DNA of 8,192 nucleotides, from assembly GCA_012841465.1 (NCBI GenBank), contig DUUS01000025.1, positions 1 to 8,192 on the forward strand. Reading direction: 5' to 3'. The stretch comes from Mollicutes bacterium (GTDB lineage Bacteria; Bacillota_I; Bacilli_A; RF39; UBA660). This document shows positions 1 to 6,898 of the stretch, one piece after another; the first letter of the stretch is position 1, and the number at the start of each line of letters is the position of its first letter. Below the pieces are notes generated by a model. It searched no databases. It had not been told where the DNA came from and saw only the letters and a program-made list of their open reading frames with translations. The translations under genes and the position numbers were made by a program.

Positions 1-32
1 TCAATTACTTTTACTTTAGTTATATTATTCAT
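1..32 (-). CDS. 5' end of an unidentified gene (partial, runs off left edge)
   Basis: An ATG at 32-30 is preceded by AGGAAG seven bases upstream, which is a good ribosome binding site for this genome. The frame stays open to the edge and reads MNNITKVKVI. Ten residues are too few to assign a family. It lies downstream of the terminator at 82-107 and in the same direction as the 221-residue gene, so it is probably a separate transcription unit. I see no clear promoter in the 50 bases between. The binding site and spacing are seen directly; that it is a real gene is inferred. Confidence 0.5.
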   Translation of the reverse strand, partial: MNNITKVKVI

Positions 33-81
33 CTAATCACTTCCTAAATTAATGTTATCACAAAAAGAAATAAAAGAAATG

Positions 82-107
82 AAAAAATAGATTTTTTAAT
101 CTATTTT
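82..107 (-). terminator. Rho-independent terminator closing the minus-strand block
   Basis: A perfect 10-bp inverted repeat (AAAATAGATT at 84-93, AATCTATTTT at 98-107) has a four-base loop. Read on the minus strand, the stem runs directly into a run of T. The stem is AT-rich and therefore weak, but the arrangement is classical. It overlaps the TAG stop (103-101) of the gene remnant just upstream, so it likely ends transcripts of the 221-residue gene and the remnant. Confidence 0.6.
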
Positions 108-322
108 GATAAATATCTTTCATAAGATTTTTTTTCAGCTCGAATGTTTGAATATCTATTATTTGAGAATTTCTTATGTGGATTTGGTGTGCCAGCATCT
201 AGTGAAAGCCAGTGAATAATATCTAAGTTTTGTTTAAGAGTTCTTAAATCATCTAAACTCCACTCGTCATTTTCAATTGAACTCTTCTTTGTGTAAAAAA
301 TTATGATGTATTGTATAATCTT
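101..322 (-). pseudogene. Remnant of a paralogue of the neighbouring membrane-hairpin protein (C-terminal part)
   Basis: An open frame of 73 codons plus TAG follows an in-frame TGA (325-323) and contains no ATG, GTG or TTG start near its beginning. Its middle part, around SIENDEWSLDDL, aligns without gaps to the C-terminal part of the 221-residue protein next door (TIDINKWSLNDL). At the DNA level, 245-265 matches 462-482 at 19 of 21 positions. The similarity covers roughly 22 residues; the last ~30 residues, rich in Asn, Lys, Arg and Ser, differ from the neighbour's tail. The simplest reading is a tandem duplicate that has lost its N-terminus, membrane segments and start codon. An alternative is a swapped or unused alternative tail for the neighbour. 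I found no ribosome binding site for it. Confidence 0.6.
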
Positions 323-350
323 TCATTTATTTCTTATTTCTACTATATAA

Positions 351-1016
351 CTAAAGCTGCTTTATATCTTCAGGTTCTTTAGCTTGTTTCTTAGGTTTTT
401 TCATTCCTTCTTCTGATAGACCAAGATTTTGATATACTAAAATATTATCTCTAATTTGCTTTAAATCATTTAAACTCCACTTATTAATATCAATTGTATT
501 AATATTAAAAACCAGTTCTTCTTCCTTATTGAAAATATTGTAAAATTTTCTTAATAGAGAAACTCCAGCCATTACATTAGGAGTAGTATTAACATGTTTG
601 TTAATTAAAGATTCGTTTTCTTTAAAAAACTCAGTTCTCTCAGCATCCCTTAGATTATTGAAAAACTTTCTTGTTTTATTTGTCATAATTATTGTTGCTG
701 CACCTGATAGTAATGTAATACCATTAATAGTAGGTGTTAATTCAGGAAATGTTACCATAGAAGCCGCTGTTGTAGCAACTAAACCTCCAGTTAAAACTGC
801 TCTACCGATAAATCCATTTCTAAAATAATTTACTACTTGTTTTATATTTTCTGTTTGTTTGTTCATTCTTCTAAGTAACTTTTTTTCATTGTCTTCTGTA
901 TAAGGAGCCTTTCTTTTTGTTTTGTCTCCCATTTTAGCAATAATCTCACCGTTGTGAATTTTAAAATTTCGAACAAAATTCATTCTGTCCTCATGATTAT
1001 TAGTATAATCTCTCAT
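351..1016 (-). CDS. Hypothetical 221-residue protein with a membrane hairpin
   Basis: I do not recognise the family. The N-terminal ~65 residues are charged and hydrophilic. Two hydrophobic stretches follow, about residues 70-90 and 96-112, separated by a short Pro- and Thr-containing turn, which suggests a membrane hairpin. The remaining ~110 residues are polar and probably helical, with the motif KWSLNDLKQIRDN at 179-191 and a Lys/Pro/Glu-rich tail. There is no cleavable signal peptide. The ATG at 1016 is chosen because AAGGGGG (1031-1025) lies eight bases upstream and the promoter at 1076-1048 precedes it. An upstream in-frame ATG at 1076 sits in the -35 box and cannot be on this transcript. 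Part of the C-terminal region is duplicated in the remnant at 101-322. Transcription is divergent from the GH31-like gene. Function unknown. Confidence 0.75.
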   Translation of the reverse strand: MRDYTNNHEDRMNFVRNFKIHNGEIIAKMGDKTKRKAPYTEDNEKKLLRRMNKQTENIKQVVNYFRNGFIGRAVLTGGLVATTAASMVTFPELTPTINGITLLSGAATIIMTNKTRKFFNNLRDAERTEFFKENESLINKHVNTTPNVMAGVSLLRKFYNIFNKEEELVFNINTIDINKWSLNDLKQIRDNILVYQNLGLSEEGMKKPKKQAKEPEDIKQL

Positions 1017-1047
1017 AATTAATTCCCCCTTCAAAGAAATTGGCTTT

Positions 1048-1076
1048 ATAATACACAAAAAGGGGATAAATGTCAA
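1048..1076 (-). promoter_or_regulatory. Sigma-A type promoter of the 221-residue gene
   Basis: On the minus strand, TTGACA (1076-1071) is a perfect -35 box, followed by a 17-base spacer and TATTAT (1053-1048) as the -10 box. The expected start of transcription is near 1041, about 25 bases before the ATG at 1016. This is one of the two strongest promoter matches in the window, which suggests constitutive expression of a gene with no recognisable function. Confidence 0.8.
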
Positions 1077-1099
1077 GTAAAATCACAAATAGGTTTTCC

Positions 1100-1128
1100 T
1101 TGCTCCTTAATTTAAATTGTGATAAACT
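1100..1128 (+). promoter_or_regulatory. Possible promoter of the GH31-like gene
   Basis: TTGCTC (1100-1105), a 17-base spacer and TAAACT (1123-1128) make a moderate match to a sigma-A promoter, placing the transcription start near 1135 and giving a very short leader. The -35 boxes of this and the opposing promoter lie about 25 bases apart, so the two genes diverge from a compact control region. I saw no convincing catabolite-response (cre) operator here. Confidence 0.4.
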
Positions 1129-1152
1129 TAGTACGATAAAGAGGGTATGTGT

Positions 1153-3564
1153 ATGTCAAGTTTAAAACCACATTTTAGTGTTCCTGAATATGAAGGAGCT
1201 ATCTCTCACTTAAATGGAATAATTAGAGGTGAGAAATATCGAATTACTATACTAAGTGATGTACTTGTAAGGCTAGAATATAGTGAAACTGGTGCTTTTG
1301 AAGATCGTCCGACTGAATTAGTTAAATTTAGAGCTTTTGATGTGCCTAAATTTACTAAAAAAGAAGACAATACTCATTTAGTAGTTTCGACTAAATATTT
1401 TAAACTTGAATATCAGAAAGAAATGCCCTTTGAAGGGGGAAAAGTAACTCCAGATCAATATTTAAAAATATCTTTAAATAATACTGATAAATTTTGGTAT
1501 TATGGTCATCCTGAGGCAAGGAACTTTAGGGCTGCTGGTTATAGTTTAGATAATGCTGATGGAAATGCTCAGTATGGAAGAGGTCTTTATTCAACTGATG
1601 GCTTTGTATCTCTTGATGACAGTGAGAATTTGATATTTAACCGTGATGGTTCTTTCGGTAAAAGAAGTGATAAAAGAATTGATATATATGTCTTTTTATA
1701 TCGAAGAGATTTTGGTTTATGTTTAAGAGATTATTTTAAATTAACTGGAAGTCCCGCTTTAATTCCAAGATATGCTTTAGGTGTATGGTGGAATAAAGAT
1801 TTTGCATATAATACTGAAAGTCTTGAGGAACTTATATGGAATTTTAATAAACATAAAATACCTATTTCAGTGATACTTTTAAGTAAGTACTGGCATATTT
1901 TATATGAAGAAATAGAAGGTGGCTTTACATTTAATTATAATTTATTTAATAATCCTAAAGAATTAATAAGAAATTTACATAAAAATAATATAAGAATAGG
2001 TTTAAATATAAACCCAATGGCAGGGATTCATCCTGATGAACTAGCTTATGAGCGTTTTAAAACAAAAGCAGGTATTACAGAAGAAGGAATACTTCCTTTT
2101 AATGTTTTTGATAAATCAGTAGTAAATGCTTATTTTGATGAATTTATAAAACCTTTAAATGACCTTGGAGTAGACTTTTACTGGATTGATTATTTTAATC
2201 GAAATGATTTAATAACCCTAAGAGCACTTAATCATTTTCATTTTACCGATTATAAAAAACAGGAAGAAAAAAGATCAATGATTCTAAGTAGAAATGGAAT
2301 GCTTGCTAGTCATAATTATCCAGTTACATATTCAGGGTATACTAAAGTAAGTTGGAATAATCTAGATTTAGTACCTGAATATAATTTAACAAGCTCGAAT
2401 ATTGGGGTAAACTGGCTTAGTCATGACATTGGTGGTTACTTAGATGGAGTAGAAGATCCTGAGCTTTATATGAGATTTGTCCAGCTTGGATGCTTTAGTC
2501 CGATTTTAAGACTAAGCTCAGCAGCGAGTCATTATTATAAAAGAGAGCCTTGGTTATGGGATGCCCAAACTCATGCTGTAGCAGGTGATTATTTAAGATT
2601 AAGACACAGACTTATTCCTTATTTATATAGTGAAGCATATAAATATTATAAAACTGGACTTCCTATTATTCAGCCGGTATATTATCGCTATCCAGAACTT
2701 TATGATGAGCCGCTTTATAAAAATGAATACTACTTTGGTTCTGAATTATTTGTTGCTCCAATTACTAGAAAAAAAGAACCTTTAATGAACCGTACTATTC
2801 ATCGAATATTTCTACCTAATGGAATTTGGTATGACTTTAAAACTGGTAAAAAGTTTGTTGGTGGAAAAAGATACGTAACGTTTTTTAAAGATGAAGATTA
2901 TCCAGTCTTTGCTAAAAAAGGTACGATTGTTCCTATGGCTATATTAGATGATGAAGATATTAATAATACCAAGCCACCTAAAAAATTAGAAATCCACATA
3001 TTTCCAGGTAAGAGTAATACTTATAAACTTTATGAAGATGATGGAATATCAAGACTTCATGAAGAAGGTTACTTTTTAATAAGTGATATTGATTATAGTT
3101 ATCAAACTAATAACTTTACCGCAATAATAAGACCAACCGAAGGAAAAAGTGGAATAGTACCTAAAGTAAGATCTTATAAGGTAAGATTTAGAAACACTAG
3201 AAAACCTAACGAAGTAATTGTTTTTGTTGGAAATGAAAGACAAAAAGAATCAAATTCATATGTTGATGATAATGACTTTGTTGTTGAAGTAAACGATGTT
3301 AGTAGTGTTAAACAAGTATCAATTAACTGCAAAGGCAGCGATATTGAAATAGAAGCAGACCGCATTATAAATGATGATATAGATACGATAATATCTGATT
3401 TAAAGATTAAAACTAGTTTAAAAGAAGAAATCGCTTCTGTATTATTTAGTGATTCTGAAATAAAACAAAAAAGAATTCAGATTCGTAAACTTAAAAAAAG
3501 AGGCTTAACTGGAAAGCATATAAGAATGTTTATTAAATTACTTGAATATATCGCCGAATTTTGA
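1153..3564 (+). CDS. GH31 family glycoside hydrolase-like protein, probably altered or inactive active site
   Basis: Numbered from the first ATG (1147; 805 residues). An N-terminal beta-rich domain (1-200; LYSTDGFVSLDDS at 147-159) precedes a TIM barrel (205-540) with the family landmarks GVDFYWID (nucleophile position Asp348), SHDIGG (425-430) and FSPILRL. Beta-rich domains follow (540-730), then a charged helical tail (735-805) ending KLLEYIAEF. No signal peptide, so cytoplasmic. GH31 enzymes are retaining alpha-glycosidases, but key positions differ from the subfamily pattern as I recall it: the HRYP..FSGDT segment reads HNYPVTYSGYT (Asn390; Tyr398 at the acid/base Asp), the IDMDWH segment reads LSKYWH (245-250), and the RLHS histidine is Ser457. 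The frame is intact, so it looks like a maintained pseudoenzyme or one with changed chemistry. Start: GAGGG (1141-1145) is seven bases before the ATG at 1153 but only one base before the ATG at 1147, so I prefer 1153 (803 residues). Stop TGA is followed directly by TAA. Confidence 0.88.
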   Translation: MSSLKPHFSVPEYEGAISHLNGIIRGEKYRITILSDVLVRLEYSETGAFEDRPTELVKFRAFDVPKFTKKEDNTHLVVSTKYFKLEYQKEMPFEGGKVTPDQYLKISLNNTDKFWYYGHPEARNFRAAGYSLDNADGNAQYGRGLYSTDGFVSLDDSENLIFNRDGSFGKRSDKRIDIYVFLYRRDFGLCLRDYFKLTGSPALIPRYALGVWWNKDFAYNTESLEELIWNFNKHKIPISVILLSKYWHILYEEIEGGFTFNYNLFNNPKELIRNLHKNNIRIGLNINPMAGIHPDELAYERFKTKAGITEEGILPFNVFDKSVVNAYFDEFIKPLNDLGVDFYWIDYFNRNDLITLRALNHFHFTDYKKQEEKRSMILSRNGMLASHNYPVTYSGYTKVSWNNLDLVPEYNLTSSNIGVNWLSHDIGGYLDGVEDPELYMRFVQLGCFSPILRLSSAASHYYKREPWLWDAQTHAVAGDYLRLRHRLIPYLYSEAYKYYKTGLPIIQPVYYRYPELYDEPLYKNEYYFGSELFVAPITRKKEPLMNRTIHRIFLPNGIWYDFKTGKKFVGGKRYVTFFKDEDYPVFAKKGTIVPMAILDDEDINNTKPPKKLEIHIFPGKSNTYKLYEDDGISRLHEEGYFLISDIDYSYQTNNFTAIIRPTEGKSGIVPKVRSYKVRFRNTRKPNEVIVFVGNERQKESNSYVDDNDFVVEVNDVSSVKQVSINCKGSDIEIEADRIINDDIDTIISDLKIKTSLKEEIASVLFSDSEIKQKRIQIRKLKKRGLTGKHIRMFIKLLEYIAEF

Positions 3565-3570
3565 TAAAAT
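3542..3570 (+). promoter_or_regulatory. Promoter of the T-box leuS operon
   Basis: TTGAAT (3542-3547), a 17-base spacer and TAAAAT (3565-3570) form a good sigma-A promoter. The -35 box and spacer lie inside the last codons of the GH31-like gene, and the -10 box begins directly after its TGA. The predicted start near 3577 falls exactly where a T-box leader should begin, which supports both calls. Confidence 0.7.
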
Positions 3571-3576
3571 ACTTTT

Positions 3577-3758
3577 TAAGCAGATGAAGAAAGAGTAGTA
3601 ATAAATAAATCTTTTAAAGAGAGTTAGTGCTTGGTGAAAACTAATAAAGATAAATTTATGAACTTACTTTTGGATGTATTAGGATAGCTCCTTTATCGGC
3701 AAAAGAATCCAATTAAGGTGGTACCACGGTTTTTCGTCCTTTAGAAAAATCGTTTTTT
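3577..3758 (+). promoter_or_regulatory. T-box leader with leucine specifier
   Basis: Ordered landmarks of a T-box riboswitch are visible: an AGAGAG motif (3618-3623), a TTAGT/ACTAA stem (3624-3628 with 3640-3644) enclosing GGTGAAA, a specifier region GAAC-TTA-CTTTTGGA, a small stem III (GATA/TATC around 3673-3687), the T-box AAGGTGGTACCACGG (3715-3729) and a terminator. The TTA at 3664-3666 is the likely specifier (Leu). A one-base shift would read CTT, also Leu, so the amino acid call is robust. The UGGU in the bulge (3719-3722) complements an ACCA end, that is, discriminator A, as expected for tRNA-Leu. Uncharged tRNA-Leu should stabilise the antiterminator and switch on the downstream membrane protein gene and leuS. 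Confidence 0.93.
3726..3758 (+). terminator. T-box intrinsic terminator
   Basis: The stem CGGTTTTTC (3727-3735) pairs with GAAAAATCG (3744-3752) with one G-U pair, plus an outer A-U pair, around an eight-base loop. A run of six T (3753-3758) follows. Its left arm overlaps the T-box ACCACGG, so antiterminator and terminator are mutually exclusive, as in the family. Confidence 0.85.
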
Positions 3759-3776
3759 CTTTATTTAGGAGGAATT

Positions 3777-4148
3777 ATGGAATTTTTAATGTTTTATTTA
3801 ATTGTATTTATAATAAGTTTCTTTACTTTACTTATTAATCATTTTATAAGTATTAAAAAAGAAAGAGTAAGAAAAGATATTGAATTATTTCTCTTTTGGA
3901 ATAACTTAAAAAAAGTAAATAAAGAAAAATTAGGATTAATATTGGTGCTCTTAAATAGTATAATAATATCACTTACTGCTGCAGTAAGTACAACCTTTAA
4001 TTTTGGATACATCTGGCAAATATTAATCGCACTTGCATTTATGTATGCATTTATGTACAGTACTTATAATTTAATCGGAATATATATAGAAAGAAGAGAA
4101 AATAAAAATGGAAAACATAACAAAAATCGAAAAAAAATGGCGAAATAA
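3777..4148 (+). CDS. Hypothetical small membrane protein, T-box controlled
   Basis: This 123-residue protein has three strongly hydrophobic segments (about 5-24, 53-71 and 79-104), a basic polar loop between the first two (27-51), and a Lys/Arg/Asn-rich tail after residue 105. The first segment begins almost at the N-terminus and shows no clear signal peptidase site, so it is probably an anchor. I do not recognise the family; it is too short for the usual amino acid permeases. AGGAGG (3767-3772) lies four bases before the ATG. The next in-frame ATG (3789) is too far from it. The gene is the first behind the leucine T-box, and its last 41 bases overlap leuS in another frame, so both should be made from one mRNA and may be translationally coupled. 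A role linked to leucine supply or sensing is suggested only by this position. Confidence 0.78.
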   Translation: MEFLMFYLIVFIISFFTLLINHFISIKKERVRKDIELFLFWNNLKKVNKEKLGLILVLLNSIIISLTAAVSTTFNFGYIWQILIALAFMYAFMYSTYNLIGIYIERRENKNGKHNKNRKKMAK

Positions 4149-6477
4149 ATGGGAAGAAGAAAACATCTATAAATTTGAATTTGATGATAAAAAAGAAAAA
4201 TTATATTGTCTAGAGATGTTTTCATACCCATCTGGAGCAAACCTTCATATGGGACACTGGTGGAACTATGGAGTAACTGATACCTGGGCAAGATTAAAAA
4301 GAATGCAGGGCTATAATGTCTTTCATCCAATGGGGTTTGACGCCTTTGGACTTCCTGCTGAAAACTATGCGATAAAAACTGGAATTCATCCAAAGGATTC
4401 TACTAATCAAAATATAAAAACCATGAAAAAACAATTAAAAAATATAGGTGCAACCTATGACTGGGATTATGAAATAAACACTTCAAGTCCTGAGTATTAT
4501 AAATGGACTCAGTGGATGTTTTTAAAACTTTATGAAAACAATTTAGCCTATAAAAAAGAAGCACCTGTTAACTGGTGCAGTAGTTGTAATACTGTTCTTG
4601 CTAATGAACAAGTAATCAATGGTGAGTGTGACCGCTGCCAGACAACAATTGAAAGAAAAGAGATGAGTCAGTGGTTCTTTAAAATAACTGATTATGCTGA
4701 AGAATTACTAACTAGTTTAGATAAACTTGACTGGCCAGATGCTACTAAAGTACTTCAAAGAAACTGGATCGGTAAAAGCGAGGGTGCTTTTGTTAACTTT
4801 AAAGTTGATGATTATTCATTCAAAGTATTTACTACTAGAAGTGATACTTTATTTGGAGTAACTTACTGCGTCTTATCACCAGAACATGAACTAGCACTAA
4901 AAATTACTAAACCTGAGTATATAGAAGCGGTAAAAAAATATCAAAAAGAAGCAAGCATTCAAAGTGAAATTGAAAGAACAAGTACTTTAAAAGAAAAAAC
5001 TGGAGTGTTTACTGGAGCTTATGCTATAAATCCTGTTAATAATAAAAAGGTGCCAATTTATATAGCAGATTATGTACTAAGTACTTATGGAACAGGTGCA
5101 GTTATGGCAGTTCCTGCTCATGATGAGAGAGACTATGAATTTGCTAAAAAATATAATCTTGATATTATTCCAGTAATTGAAAGTGATACTCTTCCTTTTA
5201 TGGAAGATGGCAAACATATTAATTCAGAATTTTTAAATGGACTAAATAATATTGATGCTATAAATAAAATGAATAATTATTTAAAAGATAATAATTTAGG
5301 TGAAAAAACAACTAATTACCGTCTAAGAGACTGGCTAGTATCAAGACAAAGATACTGGGGAAGTCCAATCCCAATTATTTACTGCGAAACTTGCGGTATT
5401 GTACCTGTTCCCGAAAAAGATCTTCCGGTAGTACTTCCATATGATGTAGAGTTTACTCCAGATGGAGAAAGCCCACTTGCTAAAAGTGATGAGTTTGTTA
5501 ACTGTAAATGTCCATTGTGTAATAAAGATGCTAAAAGAGAAGTAGATACTTTAGATACATTTGTATGTTCATCTTGGTACTTCTTAAGATTCTTAGATGC
5601 AAACAATAACAATGAACCATTTAATAAAGAAAGAATAAATAAAATAATGCCAGTAGATAAATACGTAGGTGGAATAGAGCATGCCTGCATGCATCTTCTA
5701 TATGCAAGGTTCTTTACAAAAGCACTTAGAGACATGGGATATCTAAACTTTGATGAACCATTTAAATCACTTGTCCATCAAGGAATTATTTTAGGACCTG
5801 ATGGTGAGAAGATGAGTAAAAGTAGGGGAAACACCGTAACTCCTGATCCAATTGTTGAAAAATATGGTTCGGACATTTTAAGAAATTATTTAATGTTTGG
5901 TTTTAATTATATCGATGGCGGTCCTTGGACCGATGATGGAATAACTTCAATTAATAGATTTTATAAAAGAGTAGAGCGATTAATAGATAAACATTCTCAA
6001 GATAAAGAAATAGAGAAGCTAGAAAAAGTTCTTCATAAAACAATTAAAAGTGTACTTGAAGATTTAGAAGAATTTCAGTTCAATACGTCAATAGCAAGAA
6101 TTATGGAATACACTAATGCACTTTCTAAATATGAAGAGATTCCTAAGTATTATCTAGAACAATTATTATTACTTCTTGCTCCCTTTGCCCCTCACATTAC
6201 TGAAGAGCTTTGGAGTAGACTAGGAAATGATTTTAGTATTCATAATATGAACTATCCAACATATGATGCATCTAAAGTTATTGAAAATACATTTGAAATA
6301 GGAGTTCAAGTAAATGGAAAACTAAGAGCTTCAGTTAATATAACTGATAATATAAGTGATGAGGAAATCAAAGAAGAAGTCTTAAAACATGAAAACATTA
6401 TTAAGTATACAAAGGATAAAGAAATTATTAAATTTATAATTGTTCCTAAAAAAATAGTAAGCATTGTTGTAAAATAA
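4108..6477 (+). CDS. leuS: Leucyl-tRNA synthetase
   Basis: This class I enzyme attaches leucine to tRNA-Leu in the cytoplasm. At 789 residues it is close to the usual bacterial length, and all domains are present in order. The N-terminus ([17 protein letters not shown]) is typical. [14 protein letters not shown] at 37-50 carries the HIGH motif (47-50). One Cys pair set (157, 160, 174, 177) looks like a zinc site. The editing domain spans about 225-410, with TTRSDTLFG at 242-250 and the conserved Asp342 in [10 protein letters not shown] second Cys set (426, 429, 468, 471) lies in the leucine-specific region. [16 protein letters not shown] lies at 520-535, KMSKS at 568-572, and the anticodon-binding helices and C-terminal domain follow. 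No key residue is missing. The start is fixed by alignment to the family N-terminus even though it lies inside the upstream gene; the nearby purine-rich AGAAGAGAA is only a modest ribosome binding site. Regulated by the T-box at 3577-3758. Confidence 0.97.
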   Translation: MENITKIEKKWRNKWEEENIYKFEFDDKKEKLYCLEMFSYPSGANLHMGHWWNYGVTDTWARLKRMQGYNVFHPMGFDAFGLPAENYAIKTGIHPKDSTNQNIKTMKKQLKNIGATYDWDYEINTSSPEYYKWTQWMFLKLYENNLAYKKEAPVNWCSSCNTVLANEQVINGECDRCQTTIERKEMSQWFFKITDYAEELLTSLDKLDWPDATKVLQRNWIGKSEGAFVNFKVDDYSFKVFTTRSDTLFGVTYCVLSPEHELALKITKPEYIEAVKKYQKEASIQSEIERTSTLKEKTGVFTGAYAINPVNNKKVPIYIADYVLSTYGTGAVMAVPAHDERDYEFAKKYNLDIIPVIESDTLPFMEDGKHINSEFLNGLNNIDAINKMNNYLKDNNLGEKTTNYRLRDWLVSRQRYWGSPIPIIYCETCGIVPVPEKDLPVVLPYDVEFTPDGESPLAKSDEFVNCKCPLCNKDAKREVDTLDTFVCSSWYFLRFLDANNNNEPFNKERINKIMPVDKYVGGIEHACMHLLYARFFTKALRDMGYLNFDEPFKSLVHQGIILGPDGEKMSKSRGNTVTPDPIVEKYGSDILRNYLMFGFNYIDGGPWTDDGITSINRFYKRVERLIDKHSQDKEIEKLEKVLHKTIKSVLEDLEEFQFNTSIARIMEYTNALSKYEEIPKYYLEQLLLLLAPFAPHITEELWSRLGNDFSIHNMNYPTYDASKVIENTFEIGVQVNGKLRASVNITDNISDEEIKEEVLKHENIIKYTKDKEIIKFIIVPKKIVSIVVK

Positions 6478-6490
6478 CAAGCTTACTATT
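6453..6490 (+). other. Hairpin spanning the leuS stop codon
   Basis: AATAGTAAGC (6453-6462) pairs perfectly with GCTTACTATT (6481-6490), and TTGTT (6464-6468) pairs with AACAA (6476-6480) inside it, leaving one bulged A and a seven-base loop. This is 15 pairs in all. The leuS TAA lies at the base of the loop. No T-run follows directly, so it is more likely an mRNA 3'-end or stability structure than a terminator. Confidence 0.5.
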
Positions 6491-6596
6491 GTTAGTGTCA
6501 ATACTTTTTAGGTTTTACTTTTAATTTCAAGTACAATTCTTGATGAAAATTAGAAAAACGAAACTTTTTAAGAAAAGTGTATTTAAAAACACAAAC

Positions 6597-6641
6597 AAAA
6601 AAATCAAGAATTTTTAAAAAATATATATTCTTGATTTTTTT
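6597..6641 (+). terminator. Rho-independent terminator of the leuS operon
   Basis: A perfect 14-bp inverted repeat (AAAAAAATCAAGAA at 6597-6610; TTCTTGATTTTTTT at 6628-6641) flanks a loop of about 17 bases and ends in a run of T. It is symmetric, so it could also stop transcripts coming from the minus strand past the transposase. The left arm can alternatively pair with 6535-6544. Confidence 0.75.
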
Positions 6642-6751
6642 CATGCTTAAATAAAGAGAATGAAGTTCTCATTATTATTTTTCTCTTTTACCAATTAATT
6701 AAACTATTATATTTATACTTCATAAAATTAATTTTGTGTTAAGATAATATT

Positions 6752-6852
6752 GTAACAAAAGGATAAGGCTCTGCTGGAGAGCAACCTGAGCAGTTGTTAC
6801 CTTATACGAAAATGGGTGCGTCAATTGCGCTCTTTTTCATGCCCCATTTTCG
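6752..6852. other. GC-richer structured non-coding segment beside the IS element
   Basis: By hand count, 6761-6870 is about 47% G+C, against clearly AT-rich flanks. Visible pairings are GTAACA (6752-6757) with TGTTAC (6795-6800); ATAAGG (6763-6768) with CCTTAT (6800-6805), which crosses the first pair like a pseudoknot; CTGCTGG with CC-TG-AGCAG (6771-6793); and a perfect 10-bp stem CGAAAATGGG (6807-6816) with CCCATTTTCG (6843-6852). I match it to no known riboswitch or RNA family. It lies directly downstream of the transposase, so it may be the end region of the IS. An independent small RNA is the alternative. Confidence 0.45.
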
Positions 6853-6898
6853 GTAAGCCAAGCGAAAAACTCGCACTTATTCCTCATTTTTCTCATTT

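Larger units (their letters stand above)
6478..6898. other. Intergenic region without a convincing gene
   Basis: This gap between leuS and the transposase holds the right arm of the hairpin over the leuS stop, a terminator (6597-6641), a small GAGAA/TTCTC hairpin (6656-6670), about 80 bases of plain AT-rich sequence, and the GC-richer inverted-repeat segment at 6752-6852. A tandem TCATTTTTC-like repeat sits at about 6883-6900, next to the transposase stop. The only small open frame worth mention, 24 codons from 6543, lacks a ribosome binding site and runs into the terminator. Confidence 0.6.

Noticed and set aside
598..828. Plus-strand open frame antisense to the 221-residue gene
   Set aside because: Antisense shadow of a gene with promoter and ribosome binding site; it has no such signals of its own.
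1017..1076. Longer N-terminus for the 221-residue protein, starting at an ATG at 1076
   Set aside because: The ATG overlaps the -35 box of a strong promoter on the same strand, and the 20 extra residues would be upstream of the transcript. The ATG at 1016 has a ribosome binding site.
1147..1152. First of two close ATG codons as the GH31 start
   Set aside because: Only one base separates GAGGG from this ATG, while the ATG at 1153 has a seven-base gap. The difference is two residues and the choice is not certain.
3562..3567. Recoding of TGA as Trp (mycoplasma code)
   Set aside because: Trp is written TGG in the genes read here, no in-frame TGA occurs within them, and the TGA at the GH31 end is at once followed by TAA and by the promoter of the next operon.
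5379..5735. Minus-strand open frame inside leuS
   Set aside because: It lies entirely opposite conserved leuS sequence, with no recognisable protein features.
6543..6617. Small 24-codon basic open frame after leuS
   Set aside because: No ribosome binding site, Lys- and Asn-rich as expected from A-rich sequence, and it runs into the terminator arm.
6807..6852. The 10-bp stem as a terminator of the transposase gene
   Set aside because: On the minus strand it is followed by TATAAGG rather than a T-run, and its 26-base loop is large for an intrinsic terminator.
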